DNA from: Mycteria americana
Taxonomy: Eukaryota; Chordata; Aves; Ciconiiformes; Ciconiidae
NCBI RefSeq assembly: GCF_035582795.1
Contig: NC_134367.1
Coordinates: 82,257,062-82,321,061 of the forward strand
DNA length: 64,000 nt
Direction: 5' to 3'
The notes beneath the pieces were generated by a model. The model was not told the DNA's origin. It ran no database searches and worked only from the letters and a program-made list of their open reading frames with translations. Positions 1 to 12,300 of the stretch are shown piece after piece (position 1 is the stretch's first letter; every line of letters starts with the position of its first letter). A program made the position numbers and the translations under genes.

Positions 1-122
1 GAGCTTTCCATGCCAGGGCTCTGCTTGTAGGGCTGGGTGCCTGGGAACCAGCCTCTCCCCAGCAGCCACCAGCCCCACATGCAGGCAAGCACAGGAGGGC
101 CTGGGGCTCGCTGCTGACTTAC
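1..122 (-). other. CAPN9: CAPN9 intron 11, 5' end
   Basis: Sequence downstream of the exon 11 donor. No coding exon is seen before the left edge, so the exons for the penta-EF-hand domain lie outside. Confidence 0.8.
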
Positions 123-331
123 TCAGTGATGGCCTTCTTCTCAGAGAAAATCCTCAGGCAGAAATCTGCCTCCTGGTGTGGCTCAAATGTGGTCGGAATA
201 AGAACGTAATTGCCCGGCGGCAGCTTGAATCGGTTAGATACTTCCCTTAGATTGATGTAGGTTTTGCTCCTGGCCTTGGAGGGGTGGTACCTGAAGAAGT
301 CTTTGCCCAAGTGTCCATCTCTGCCGGGGCT
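123..331 (-). CDS. CAPN9: CAPN9 exon 11 (CBSW domain; last exon inside the window)
   Basis: 209 bp, the canonical length for this calpain exon. It follows a strong polypyrimidine acceptor (TTTCCCCTCCTAG) and ends at a GTAAGT donor at 122-121. It encodes [20 protein letters not shown], then [19 protein letters not shown] and [20 protein letters not shown]. An alternative acceptor at the internal CAG (about 315) would break the frame with exon 10, so the upstream TAG was chosen. Confidence 0.94.
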
Positions 332-3300
332 CTAGGAGGGGAAACGAAGGCAGCGCTGCACTGGCTGGGGTGTGCTGGGGCCATACTTGCCCCTTTCTCA
401 GTCACAGAGCCAAACTCTGCCTGGCAGAAGCCTCTCCCCCAGCTGTGATCCCTTCACCCAGGTGCTCGTGGCAACCTAGCTCCCACCTTATGGCAAGGAC
501 CTGTTACGGGTGGTCCTTTCCCACCCAGAAGGCAGTCTAAGAGGACTCTGGGACATTGTCTTCCTGCTTAAACATTCCCTGTCATTAAATATCACCATCA
601 CAGGCGCGGTGTCACAGAGCAGTGACAACAGATTTGCCAATCCCAACCTCACTCAGTGGCAGGCACCCCTGTGTGTGATGTGCCCCAGGAGGCTCATAAG
701 AAGCAACATCCCCTCTCTGGGAGCTAGGCAGGGGATGACAGAATCATGGGGCTGAGGAGTCTATCCTGGGAACCCATGGCCCCATAGGGACTCCTAAATC
801 CTCCTCTGAGAGGACTCCATCCCAACCACGTCAAAATTCTCTGTGGGGCTTGATGTAACTGAGAATATAATTTTAAGAGCAAGGGCCCTAAAAATACATG
901 ATGACTGGCAGGGGTACAAACCCAGAGAAAGATGCTCATACTGATAGTGTGGCTACTGCGCTGTAAAAGCAATAGAGTACCTCATAAATAGAGTAGCCAA
1001 TGGTTAGCATTTCAGCACCAAACTTCTTGAGTTTACGGCGATCCTTTTGCATCAGCGCTGCTATGAACGTGCAGTCATCTTGTCCATCATCTTTCTCTGT
1101 CAAATGTAGCTTGATTTGTGGATTTGTCCAGAAAGTATCTGCCAATGTAAAGAATACCAGAGAGTTTCTTGCCTCGCAATAATAATACCACCACTACTAC
1201 TACTAAAAAATAGAAAACAAAAAAGACAATTAAGCTGAGGTTTTGCTCAAATTTAGTTTTTCCATTAGCTGTCATGCTTCTTTCCACTAAGCTCTGCAGA
1301 AAAAAAGCCAAATCCCAAAGTCCTCCATGGAACTAGGTGTAGAAAAGATTTTAGGCCTGATATTTTATTAAGTTACCATGGTTTAAATAAAGTTATCAGA
1401 TGGGATTTTGTTAAAAGTACATAGCTACAATGATCCCATCGTGCTGGTGCCAGTCTGGAGTAACACAGTTCAGATCCATGATGCTACTTCAGAGCCACAT
1501 AAACATGCTGGCTGAGCTGGATTTTTGTCTCATTTTATACTTACTGCTGCAGTTTAAGTGACTCATTTGGAGCTAGTCCTGCTCATGCAAATGTAAATGA
1601 GAGGCAAATCAGATCCAACGAACTTGAGAGCAAATAAAGTAGCTCTTTTACCACAAAGTCTCAAGTGGGACCATATGAACATTTGTCCCTTTGGCTGGTT
1701 CCTGCTAGCTGAGACAGGATTCTCACCCGCAATTCTGGCTATGGGGTAACAGGAGAGGTGGCTGAGAGTGGGTAAAGATTTCAGTGACTGCGTCTCATTT
1801 TCAAAGCAGTATCTATTTACCTAGAAAATTTCTACATCCTCCTGCGGTGGATCCCCGGACCCAGCTCCCCTGGTGGATGGTCACCTCCCACTTGTGGGTA
1901 GTGCTGTCTTCCAGGGCATCTGGAGTCAGGTTGCAGATCTCAACTTTATCAAAATGCACTTTGAAGTCTTCAAATTTCATCCTGAGTGAAAGACATGGGA
2001 AGGAACAGGCAGTCATTCACTTCAGTGAAGGATGCCCAGCAGAAGTATTTATTCCCCAGAGTTCCAGGGCCAGATCACCAGCTTGTGTGGATCTGAATAG
2101 TTTCAGTGACCGTGGAGATATGCCGATGTACACCAGGGGAAAAGCTAGCTCTCACTCACTGTGGTGTAAAACACAAGCAACCTTAATGTCTGGGTCTGAT
2201 TCTGACATCTCTTACGCCTTTCTTTTTACACTATATCTCCATTGATTTTATTCAGTTATAGCTGAGTATAAGATGAAAAGAAGTGACACTGGCACAAAAC
2301 CTACAGTGGAAAGAGTTATTTCATTAACGCCATCCTGGCCCTAATGGCTGCATCTATATTGCTGAAGAACCAACCAAAGGGTGGCAGGCATCTGTGCAGG
2401 AGCAAAGTCTGCCTACAAATCAGCTATGTGTTCAATGCTAGCCGCACGACAGCACTACAAGGGACACACGGTGATAGACTAGCCAAGCCATGGTATGATT
2501 AGCCTGTCCGTACTGCAGTTAAAGGCACATTTGGGCCTCTGCTAAGGTGCCTAGGCTCAAGTTGCTCACCCTTCCCTCCTTTATGGGTGCCTGGGACCTT
2601 GTCCTAGCAAAAAAATACACCAAACATGAGAGACAAAAAGTGTTTGGACTTGAGTAGTGGCTCCAACCTGCCCTTGAAGGTGGTATAGACACTGCTGCCT
2701 GCTACTGTGTCACATAGATTGCACTACATATATTTTATACCCAAGGTGGACACATATACACGGCCATGGGAAGGAGGAAGCAAACGCCACAGTATGGATG
2801 GTTTTGAGCTGCTAGGCTGGGCTGGTTGAAACTAGCCTGCTCAGCATGCTGAGAAGCAGATAAACCATGTGATTTTATGTAGCAAGTAAAAGGGCAAAAA
2901 CATACCAACTGTCCTGCTGGCCAAGGAGCCTGGTGTTCAGGACTGAGCAAACAGCCAAGAGAAGGGACAGCCAGAGCCAGGCACCCTTGGGCATGATGTG
3001 CAGCCCTGGGCAAAAGGAACAGAGCAGGGAAGCTGTCTAAGAGACAGCAGCTTGCATGGTGGGCACTGCAAGGACAGGAGGCCCATATGCTCTAAGACTG
3101 AGGGTAGCCTTGGTAGGCTGAACTTCCCTCTGTAAAAGGGGAGAGATATTAGGCCTTCCTGAGGAAATTTAGCATCCAGATGTCTCCTTTGCTCTGAATT
3201 GCTATCTATAAGAGCCCGTCTTTCTCCATGGACCATAGAAATAACATACAGAAATTGATCTCCTTCCTAACATGAACTTCTAGAACTATCCTTTTCCTCT

Positions 3301-6300
3301 AGTGGCTGATGCCTAACAACAAAATGGAATAACAGGAGAGCAAAAGCTCTCCAAGACCTCATGTTTATCTGCAGCAGTGGCAGATAGGACCCAGCTAGCC
3401 CTCAGTGTAGCTCACCAAACAAAGCTAGCTCCATTTTTCTGCTGCATAAGAAATAGATGTCTGTGGTGGTATTAATTTACTCTCGTTATGGGCCATTTTA
3501 CAACTTGTTTTTAGTGTGAGAAGAAACAGCAGGGTTTGCTTTCCTGAGCTCTGTCCTCTTTCTTGTCAGCTATTTCCATGTATTGCTAGCCGTAGGCACT
3601 GCTAATTCTCACTTTGATGCTCAGTACACTAGAGCAGGGGCAGCATAGCAAAATCTGTCTCTAAGCGGCTCGGTTTCCTGGCCACACTATGCAATTTTGG
3701 GCTCTTTGGAAACATGCTGCAAAGCAGATGAAAGAGTTGCATTTTATAGATCAGATTTGGCTCCTAAGAGGTAAAACACCTGTTCTAGGGCTGTCCTGGA
3801 TTTCTACTGGTGAAGGGAAGAGAAGACTCAGACCCTCTGATTTTAGGAGGGAAGGGAGTAGGGCAAGTGAAAAGCTGATTTCTTAGCCAACAGCAGGATG
3901 CCTTCTTTGCATCTAGTAGAAGCATGTGGACAAGACCAATCTGAACTGCTAATATGTAGCCAAAATATCTTTGGCGTAGTTAATTAGGTCAGCAGGCCCT
4001 CAGCATGTTACCATGAAGATTTTCTTCAGTCCTCACAAATCTAAAGAACAAAAGTGATGAAAAGTCTTATCAGACCACATTTCCCACCTTGGCTGCCTTA
4101 TCCCATGTAGTCCTCTGCAACTGTGCTACCTTTTTGTCTTGACTGAAGACAGTCTGATGATATGACACTTATCTTTCCTTAAAATGTTCCATAGTTTTTG
4201 ATCTAATTTCCCTTGTTGCACTACTCTTCCTCCTAGCCTTCCTGTTCCACCTAGGATGAAATCTAACACAATACATTAGAATAAACAGGTATATTTCTTC
4301 TTCCTCTTCTCTTTCATTAACAGAGATGAGCCTGTGACCATTGCCTTGTTTGCAGTCAGCACATGGAATAAGCTGGGTCCAAAACCTGCAGCGCAGTTGC
4401 AAAAGTTGTTCATGAGTCCATAGCAGGTTTCCTGGGCTCCCTTTCAGCTTCCAGACACATTAAGAAATGATGTACAAAGAGCTTGCTGACTGTAAAACTT
4501 AATAGTAAGTCTACTTCAGTAGAAACCGGTTGTGGTCAACAAGGGGAAGAGCCCCATTGCAACTTACATTATTTGCTAAGCCCATAGATAATGCATGTCA
4601 TGGAGAAAATGTTTTGAACTCTTGAGGACCTAATTAGTTTGCTACTCACTATTTCTAGCAGCAGGTTTCAAAGCACCTCATAAAGATTACCCCAGCTTTC
4701 CAGGGAGGCAAGCCAAGTCACCACCAGGAGTGGTGAATAGACCGGCTGAAGGTCCTCAGCTGCAGAAGCAGGAATATAGCTCATTCACCATCTCCTCAGC
4801 TAAACTGCATCAGCAAGAACCACAGTAGGAGCAAACTGAAAGCTGGAGAGAAGCAGCTATGTTCACCTCTTTCCTCATCTGACCATTTTAATGTCTTTAG
4901 GGATACATCACATTATTGCTCATGCAAAGTCTGTACGTGAAGCGTGATAGGGAAACCATCAAGGTGTGGCTTAGAGAGGGCAACGAGGCAAACACTCCTT
5001 AGAGAAATACATAGACGTCAAAAAGCGTTAGGAAAAATAAGTCTGATGGACTGGGTGGAGGGTTTAGCCGGTATCAAACTTGCCTGACTGGTTTTAGAAG
5101 CATTTCTTCTGCATATGGGTTTTGTCCACTTAACCCCTTCAGCGGAAATTTCAGTCCCAATGGCTTTTTTTTCTGCTCTGAATGGCTGAGACGCTGGATG
5201 AGGAAGGCCAACACTTGTCTGGGTATGTTCAACCTCATTAATTTTTATTGGCCTTCTGAGGACTTACTTAACTATCAGCTTAGCTCTGTTGGACAGATGA
5301 CTTTTTCACAAATTTCATTGCTCATTTGATGCCTGCTAGCACACTTGTACCTCCATTACACAGTCAGGCTTTAAGTCATGCCCTGTATTGAGAGACTTGC
5401 TGGAGTTACTTGGGTTCCAGTAAAGTCTTTGCCTCCTTTTCATTCACCCCATAAGCTCCAGCTGTAGCCAGGTCAAAAACAGACAGAAAAGCCCCACAAA
5501 AGCTTTTTGGAAAAACTGGAAATGCCCTACTGCATTTACAGTGTCAATAACAAAATAACTCAAAATATCCTATGTAAAAATACTTAAGTAATGGATAAGC
5601 CACTGGACCTACTTCCCTCCAGAGCTATCAAAGTTTGGGATAAATAATTTTATGGGACTTAACCTGCTGCATTGTCTATCTCAAATCACTTTTCAGGCCT
5701 AAAGTTGAACTTTGGTTTAACTTGCAGGAAAAATCTGGAATAGCCCCACTGCATACCTCTCTAGATTTACCTCTGTGTAAAAGAGATGAACATCTGGCCC
5801 TAGAAAATGTGACCAGAAACATTGTCAGTAGTGCACAGCATGGTTGATATAGGGGGCGATCGTGTGCAAGCCAGCCATCTGCTCTGTCTGAGATCATGAA
5901 TTTGGCATGAAGAACACTTCACACTTCTAAAGCAATTTCCACCACGGTTTTTTCCATTTAATTTCATATTTTCTTAAAATTTTCCATCCTTTCACACATA
6001 GCTTGGTGTTCTTTCACTTTGTGTAACAAGTAGTATTGCTTCTCAGGACTCCCTTCCCTTCCAGCATATGCCTAGCATCAATCCCGAAGGCATTTCATAG
6101 GCGTTACAGTGCAATAAAATGCTCCCCTCTGTACAGCCTGCCTTTGTTCAAGGGAAGGATTTAAAGGTTGTTACATTCATGGGAGACACACAGTATTTGA
6201 AATATGCTAATGCCATTAACTAAGATGACTTTTAAAACACTTTTTGTTATTAAAATAGACATGGGCATACATGAAACACACAGAAAACCAAGTAAGCATT

Positions 6301-9300
6301 CTACCTGTCCTCTCCTAGGCAGAAACTGAGCATTTCCTCACACAGAGACTTCTTCCTTACTCCCCATTTTGGCTGCTTGCGCCTTGATTTCTGACTAGAG
6401 CCACACACTTTAAAAACCTGTGGCTTACCAGAACTCTCCATCATCCAGTGCTGCCTGAGATAGGCGTCTCTGCTCCGATGGGCTGACTGAACGCCACTCC
6501 AGAGAGCTGCAAGAAAACAAAACCAAGCTTTACTACAGGTATGTGGCAATTAGCTTTCCCTGGTTCAGAACAACTGGCTGGGCACAGCAGCAGGCTGTTC
6601 TTCTTCCAGATGTGTTTTGAGCGGCTCACACAAACACAGATGCATTTAAGAGGTTGCTGGAATCCTGCTGTCACTCATGGTCACAGAGACCCAACTAACG
6701 TAGCTGGAAGCAGGACCAGGCCAAAGATCCCAAAGCTGCTCCAGGATGGCTCTGCATGAGTTATTGCCCGCACTCAATTAGGACTGCTGTCGGATGTTGG
6801 GGTTGGGTATAATAGCGCTATTGGTAAACCTCAAGATTTTGGTAAGTCACACCCCTCCTTAAATCTGTTTTCCATCTGTAGCACCATCTCCTCTTTTATG
6901 TTTGTCAGTAATTTAGGGCCAGATGTTTCTTCAAAATTGAGTCAATGGGAACTGAATAGGCTCCTTCCCCTGTACAGAGAGGTTTGCTGGAGTAACTGGG
7001 GTTCCAGGTAGTCTTTGCCTCCTTTTCATTTACCCCTACAACTCCAGCTGTAGCAGGTCAAAACCAAACAAAAACCTGCTAAAGCTTTTTGGAAAAACTG
7101 GAAATACCCTACTACATTTCCAATCTGACATAACAAATAGGGAGTAGCAGGCACCCTGTGTGGAGGTTTTTAATTCCAGCAACCACTGCAAAATGTTAAT
7201 ACAGATTCCTGTATTGACCTGACAGCCCCTCTGCATCTTGAATTCCAGAAAACCTCCCAAGTGCAGAATCAGACCTCTGATTTGCAGAGACAGCCTTTTC
7301 AATAAACAGCACGAATTGCTAGATGCCTGTCCTGATCTTAACCTCTCCATTTTTTTGAGATTTAATCATACATTATATATCCCAATTATCCATATTTTTG
7401 TTTTTCAAGGTAACAAAGGATCAGAGCTGACGTGCAAATATTTCATTTATTTCTGAGTCATGTTAAGGACAGAGACATTCAAAGTAGTCCTACAGAGGAC
7501 TATGTGTCTCAGCAATTTTAAAGGGCTAGGCAAGTTATGGTTCCTCTCCTCTATATCTGTGTGAATAAAAAAACTCAGTAGAAGAAAGTGAAACAAAAAT
7601 GAAACCATGCATATGTGCAAAAATACACTGAAAAGTGTATGTTGCGGGGGGAACGTAGTGTTGGTTTTTAGTATATATATATTTTTCTTTTGCATTATTT
7701 GCACTTTGTTTACCTTTGGTAGTAAAACCAGACTTGTTTTCAGACCAATCCTGTTGTGTTTTTGGGTCCTTCCACAACTTTGGTGGGTATCACATGGAGA
7801 GGGTCTCATTTAATGCTCATATATAACCCGTAAGGTTCCTACCTATTTCTGACATGTTTAGAAACCCAGAACAGTAAATGCAACTAGGGACTCATAAGCT
7901 ACTTAGAGGGGGGGTAATAAAATATCAGTTTTCAGCTTATCTGCAGTAGGACAAAGCATGGATGTTGTGTTACAAGTACTACAGCAACAGGCTTGCAAAA
8001 AATAAACAAAAAATCACTCCAAATATATAATTTTTCCAATTGGGAGTGTCTTAAAATTAACTTATCCCATCTATATTAATGCATGATTTTTGCTAATGCA
8101 AGATTTTAGGGGCTAAACAACCTTGACAGTGTCCCCATAATTGAGCAGCTTTGAAAATACTGAGGGTGGCATGTTAGTATGGCAGTAATACTGTTACGTA
8201 TGTGCAAACTCTGGATTTAATTTTCTGTGGAATAGCTGGGGCTGCAGAAAGCTAGCTGTGGAGCAGCAGCTGGGATTTGGCCTTTGTGAGGCCAGTGTGT
8301 ATGGGGCAGTGCACGCACTTGTCACTCCAAGGGCCGTTCCACTCGACCTGTCCCCAGGGGTTCCTTATCCTTATGAGCTGCACTTGCTGCCTCCGGTATC
8401 TCACCTGGAGAAGAAGGAAATAGAGAAAATACCAAGTGTTAGTAGCTAGGGAACAGGACTTCTCCAGTGTGCAGAGGCTGGGCAAGCTGGTATAACAGCT
8501 GGGCAAAAGGTGCAGACTGCTACAGGAGATGTGGAAAGGAAAGATGGATGGGAATTTGGGCAACTCCGTCACCTGAGGTTGGGGGATGCTCCCATATGTT
8601 TTTCCCCAGGTCTCTCCTTGACCTCCACTGCTGAACGTACCTCATCGATGCCAGTCACAGAGTAAGCATGGCCCTTTATAAGGCCAAAGGGGGTTTTGGC
8701 TTCTGACTCGGCAGCACTGCTGGTCTGAAATATGGGAAAAAAAAATGTGAATCTTTCTCTTCACAGTGAGATCGCAAGTGGTACCACCTGGTCCCTTCCA
8801 AGCATCAGGTGGAAGGTCAGTGCCTAACCACTACTATGGACAGGGAGCTTGTCTGTCTGCTCGATGCAGACAGTGATGGTGCAATGGTGCCCTTTGAGGA
8901 AAGGAAAGGCTTTTTTTTTTTTTAGCATTGTTCACTCAGAGGGAAAATAAGGTGGTTCCAGGCTGAAATACCTTCTCTACCCCTGTGATTTTGTATCAAC
9001 ATCATCTACGTTTCAGGGATCTCAATCTTAACTTCCATTCAAATGTAGTTTGTGTCAGCTAAGGGATGGGAAAAGGTGTTCTCAGACTGAGATCAGGTGT
9101 TGATGTGGTCTCATTTCTTGTAAAAAGACATTGGTGGAGTGGTGATGGCAGTGAAGGGTCCCATCAGCCAGCTGAGCACCACACTCTCTCTCTAGTTCAA
9201 TAAATATTTAATTAGTCTTTGTAAGCAGCAAATCTTCATCAGGAGAGAAGGGGAAACTCAAATCAGAAAACACTGAACCCCAAAGCTGAGGGCACAGTCT

Positions 9301-12300
9301 TGAGTAAAGGAGAGAGCTTGTGGAAAAGCCCTGCTTTCAGTCAGGCAGGCAATGAGTTTGAGACAACAGGTCTCCCTCAGCCCGGCCAGATGTTCAATGA
9401 TGAGGCTCTTGGGCAGAGAGCAAACGAAAGCCTCTCTCCTTCTCCCCTAGCCTGGGCATTTCCTTTGCCTTTGTTACAAGTGCCCGAAAGGAAAATGAAA
9501 CATTGTGTCCTTGGTAGGATTTTTCATTTGCTCTGAAACCTTTTTCTCCAGCTGCTCATTCTGGTGGAGAAACCTGGCACACTTTTGTTTCCGAACTGCC
9601 TTTCCCACTGAGCACCATCAGCAAGGAACAGCAACAGGGCTTTCACTCTTGCTGTTGAGCAACTCGGGCATTTTTCACCAGAATGCCAAGGACACATGGG
9701 CAGCTCCTTTTACTCTAGATCAGACACACTGGCAGAGCAGTGTAACCAACCTATGCAGGTGCTACTCACCAGCAACCTTTTCTCTGGGAAAGCTGGAGGT
9801 TTTAGTCTCTGGAGGGATAAACCTGACATATCCTAAGCCCCAGCCTCTGTTTATAAACAAACACACTGATCCTGAAAATTGTCTTGAGCCCCCCAAGTCC
9901 CCACAGGTGTTACAGAATTCAGGGCTGAAAAAAACCCCAATTTTGTAGTCTCTGGAACCACTAAGTCCTCAAAAAGCTATCACCAATTTTAATGCTAAGT
10001 GACCAAATAAGTCAGGAAATAAAGTTCACTCTCACCAAGTGCTGATACTCATGTCATTATTGCCTTAAATACAGTGGCCATCACCTGCTGAATCTTTTTC
10101 TTCTCTTTTAAAGAACTGTACTAAGGACTACATTAATATTACATACCTATCAGTTCATAATTATTATTTGCAGAGTTAAATGCATCCATCTACTTGTCAT
10201 GAATTTAACTGGTCTTTAAAAAGTAGTTGTTGTTTTTTTTTAATGCAGAAACCACAAAACTAAACTGAGAAATTCAGACCCCATTTCTTACTTACATCAA
10301 TAGAGCAGGCCACCATTGAACATCTTTTCAGAGCTTTCTCTAGGATTTCATAGAAATTGTCAGGAGCCTTTTTAACCTCATACATTTCTCCTACACCCCC
10401 AGTGAAATCCTCCATGGCTTCTATTGTACTGCCTCCTTTCAGAGCCTCGTAGCTGCCGTTCAGCCTGGAAAACACATGCTGACTGTGAGACATGCTTTCA
10501 AAACTTTGAACATACTCATGTTTGAGAGCTTTCTCACATGGGTGTAAAATCACAGCAACAGCACTGAAGTCAAAAGAAGTACCCCAGAATGCACCCAGGA
10601 TATATGGAAGGAATATTGGGATCATTCTGCTTTCCTTGTTAATTGCATTTTTAATTCATTCATTTCTCCATATCGTTAAAGCCCAGGGCTTTGCTTTCTT
10701 TAGTGCCAGTTGTCAGGTTGGCAAGGACTGAATATCGCTGCATGTCAGTGGCTTGCTACCTGCCAAATCATTTAAAAATACAGTTAGCGAGAACCATCAA
10801 TTGAGGTCTCAGCAGAGACACAAATGGCAGGATTCAGGCTTTGATCCAACTCTATTGCTATCAGCTAGGGTTGTATCTAATGACGTGCTGGATGCTGGAC
10901 CACTTCACAAGAGATAGACGTAATGTCTATATCAGGGCAGCAGCAAATCCAACACCCACCCCCCCCCCCCCCCGCAACCCCCCCAATATACTGGATAGAA
11001 GTTGTTCACTTGAGTTGTGAATAATGTATGTACAATTTGTGAATAATGTATGTACAAATAGCAAATTATGTATGCACAGTGTGACTTACTTGGCATAGGC
11101 TTTCTCTAGTAAGGCACTCCAAAATTCGTTGTGTTCAGCTGAGTGCAGGAAAACCAACCGGCCTTTGAAGGTGGGTAATCGGTCATCAATCACAACATCC
11201 AGCCACTCGTTGTGCTGCCAAAACTATTTAGAAAGGACGGGGCATGAGTTTGCTGACAGCATGTCATTTACTGAGCATACGACTCTGGTGTCCCAGCACT
11301 TACAATTGTAAGTTAGTGACAGTCATAGGTTTGATTAGAAGTCATATGTAAATCATCTGTTCCCACTATACCATGCTAGGCTGCTCTGAAAGAAGGGTAA
11401 TCTATCTTAAGAAAAGACTAAGACTAAAAGTGTAGAGCTGTACTGTAGGTCCTTGTCTGGATAATGTCACTCATGTAGCTACACAAGTGGTCACCGCATG
11501 ATTCAAGACACCTTTAAGACACACTCGTATTACAGATCCCAGTCTAGCTCCTTTAAGGCCTTATATCCTAAGTGGGGTTTGTGTGCCCAGGAAAATGTGA
11601 AATGATTTCTAAAGCCATATATCTCTTCACAGAGCAGAAGTAGCTATGTGCATGCCTGTGGGAGGCTGACATAGCCCTCTAGGTTGTTTCTCAAAACATG
11701 AACAACAGTGTAAGCTCAGCAATCCCTGTTTTTTCGATGTCTCCTCTGCAATAACCAGCAATCCCACTGCAAAATAGACCATGACATGTAATGACAGAAA
11801 TGTGTTCATGCTGTGCCAGATGAACATCTTACCTGGAAGTGAAATATTCCAGCATAATCTGGCCCAAAATTTTGATCCAGTGGCACCACTCTTGCTAGTG
11901 TTTTTTCATTCAGCGTGAGAGAAGCTATGGCTGCTAATAGCCAGCAGTCACCTGTGAAATGAGAAGGGGAAAAAAAAAACAACCCCTCATTTTCTTCCCT
12001 TCAAGAGAAGAAGAAGGTGGTGTAAGGGCCAGAGAAGATGTTATGGCAGTTAGCTGCTACACCTCTTGAAATCAAAAGACAGCCCATGTGTCCCCAGGAA
12101 GCGTGTCCCTGCCTGGCCAGTGCAGACTATGCTGCAGTTTGGAGGTGCTGGTAGACAAAAGACTCCCTTGGGCTCACATGTGGCTCCCTCATGTGGAGAT
12201 CCTTCCCTATCTTGAATCTCACTGCACCAGGATGGTCCCTGGCACAGATGGGAAGGTGCTACCAAAGAGGTGGCTGCAGGCAAGGTGAGCATGGGCAGTA

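Larger units (their letters stand above)
1982..6428 (-). other. CAPN9: CAPN9 intron 8
   Basis: A 4.4-kb intron with no recognisable exon or RNA gene. It carries one copy of a two-copy repeat (5381-5554) and a decayed ancient interspersed repeat around 5720-5797. The rest is unique-looking, moderately AT-rich sequence. Confidence 0.75.

Noticed and set aside
332-980. 12-bp CAPN9 microexon encoding a Cys-Pro-Asp-Lys-like segment
   Set aside because: No candidate with AG and GT borders fits, and using the TAG acceptor at 332-333 restores frame without it.
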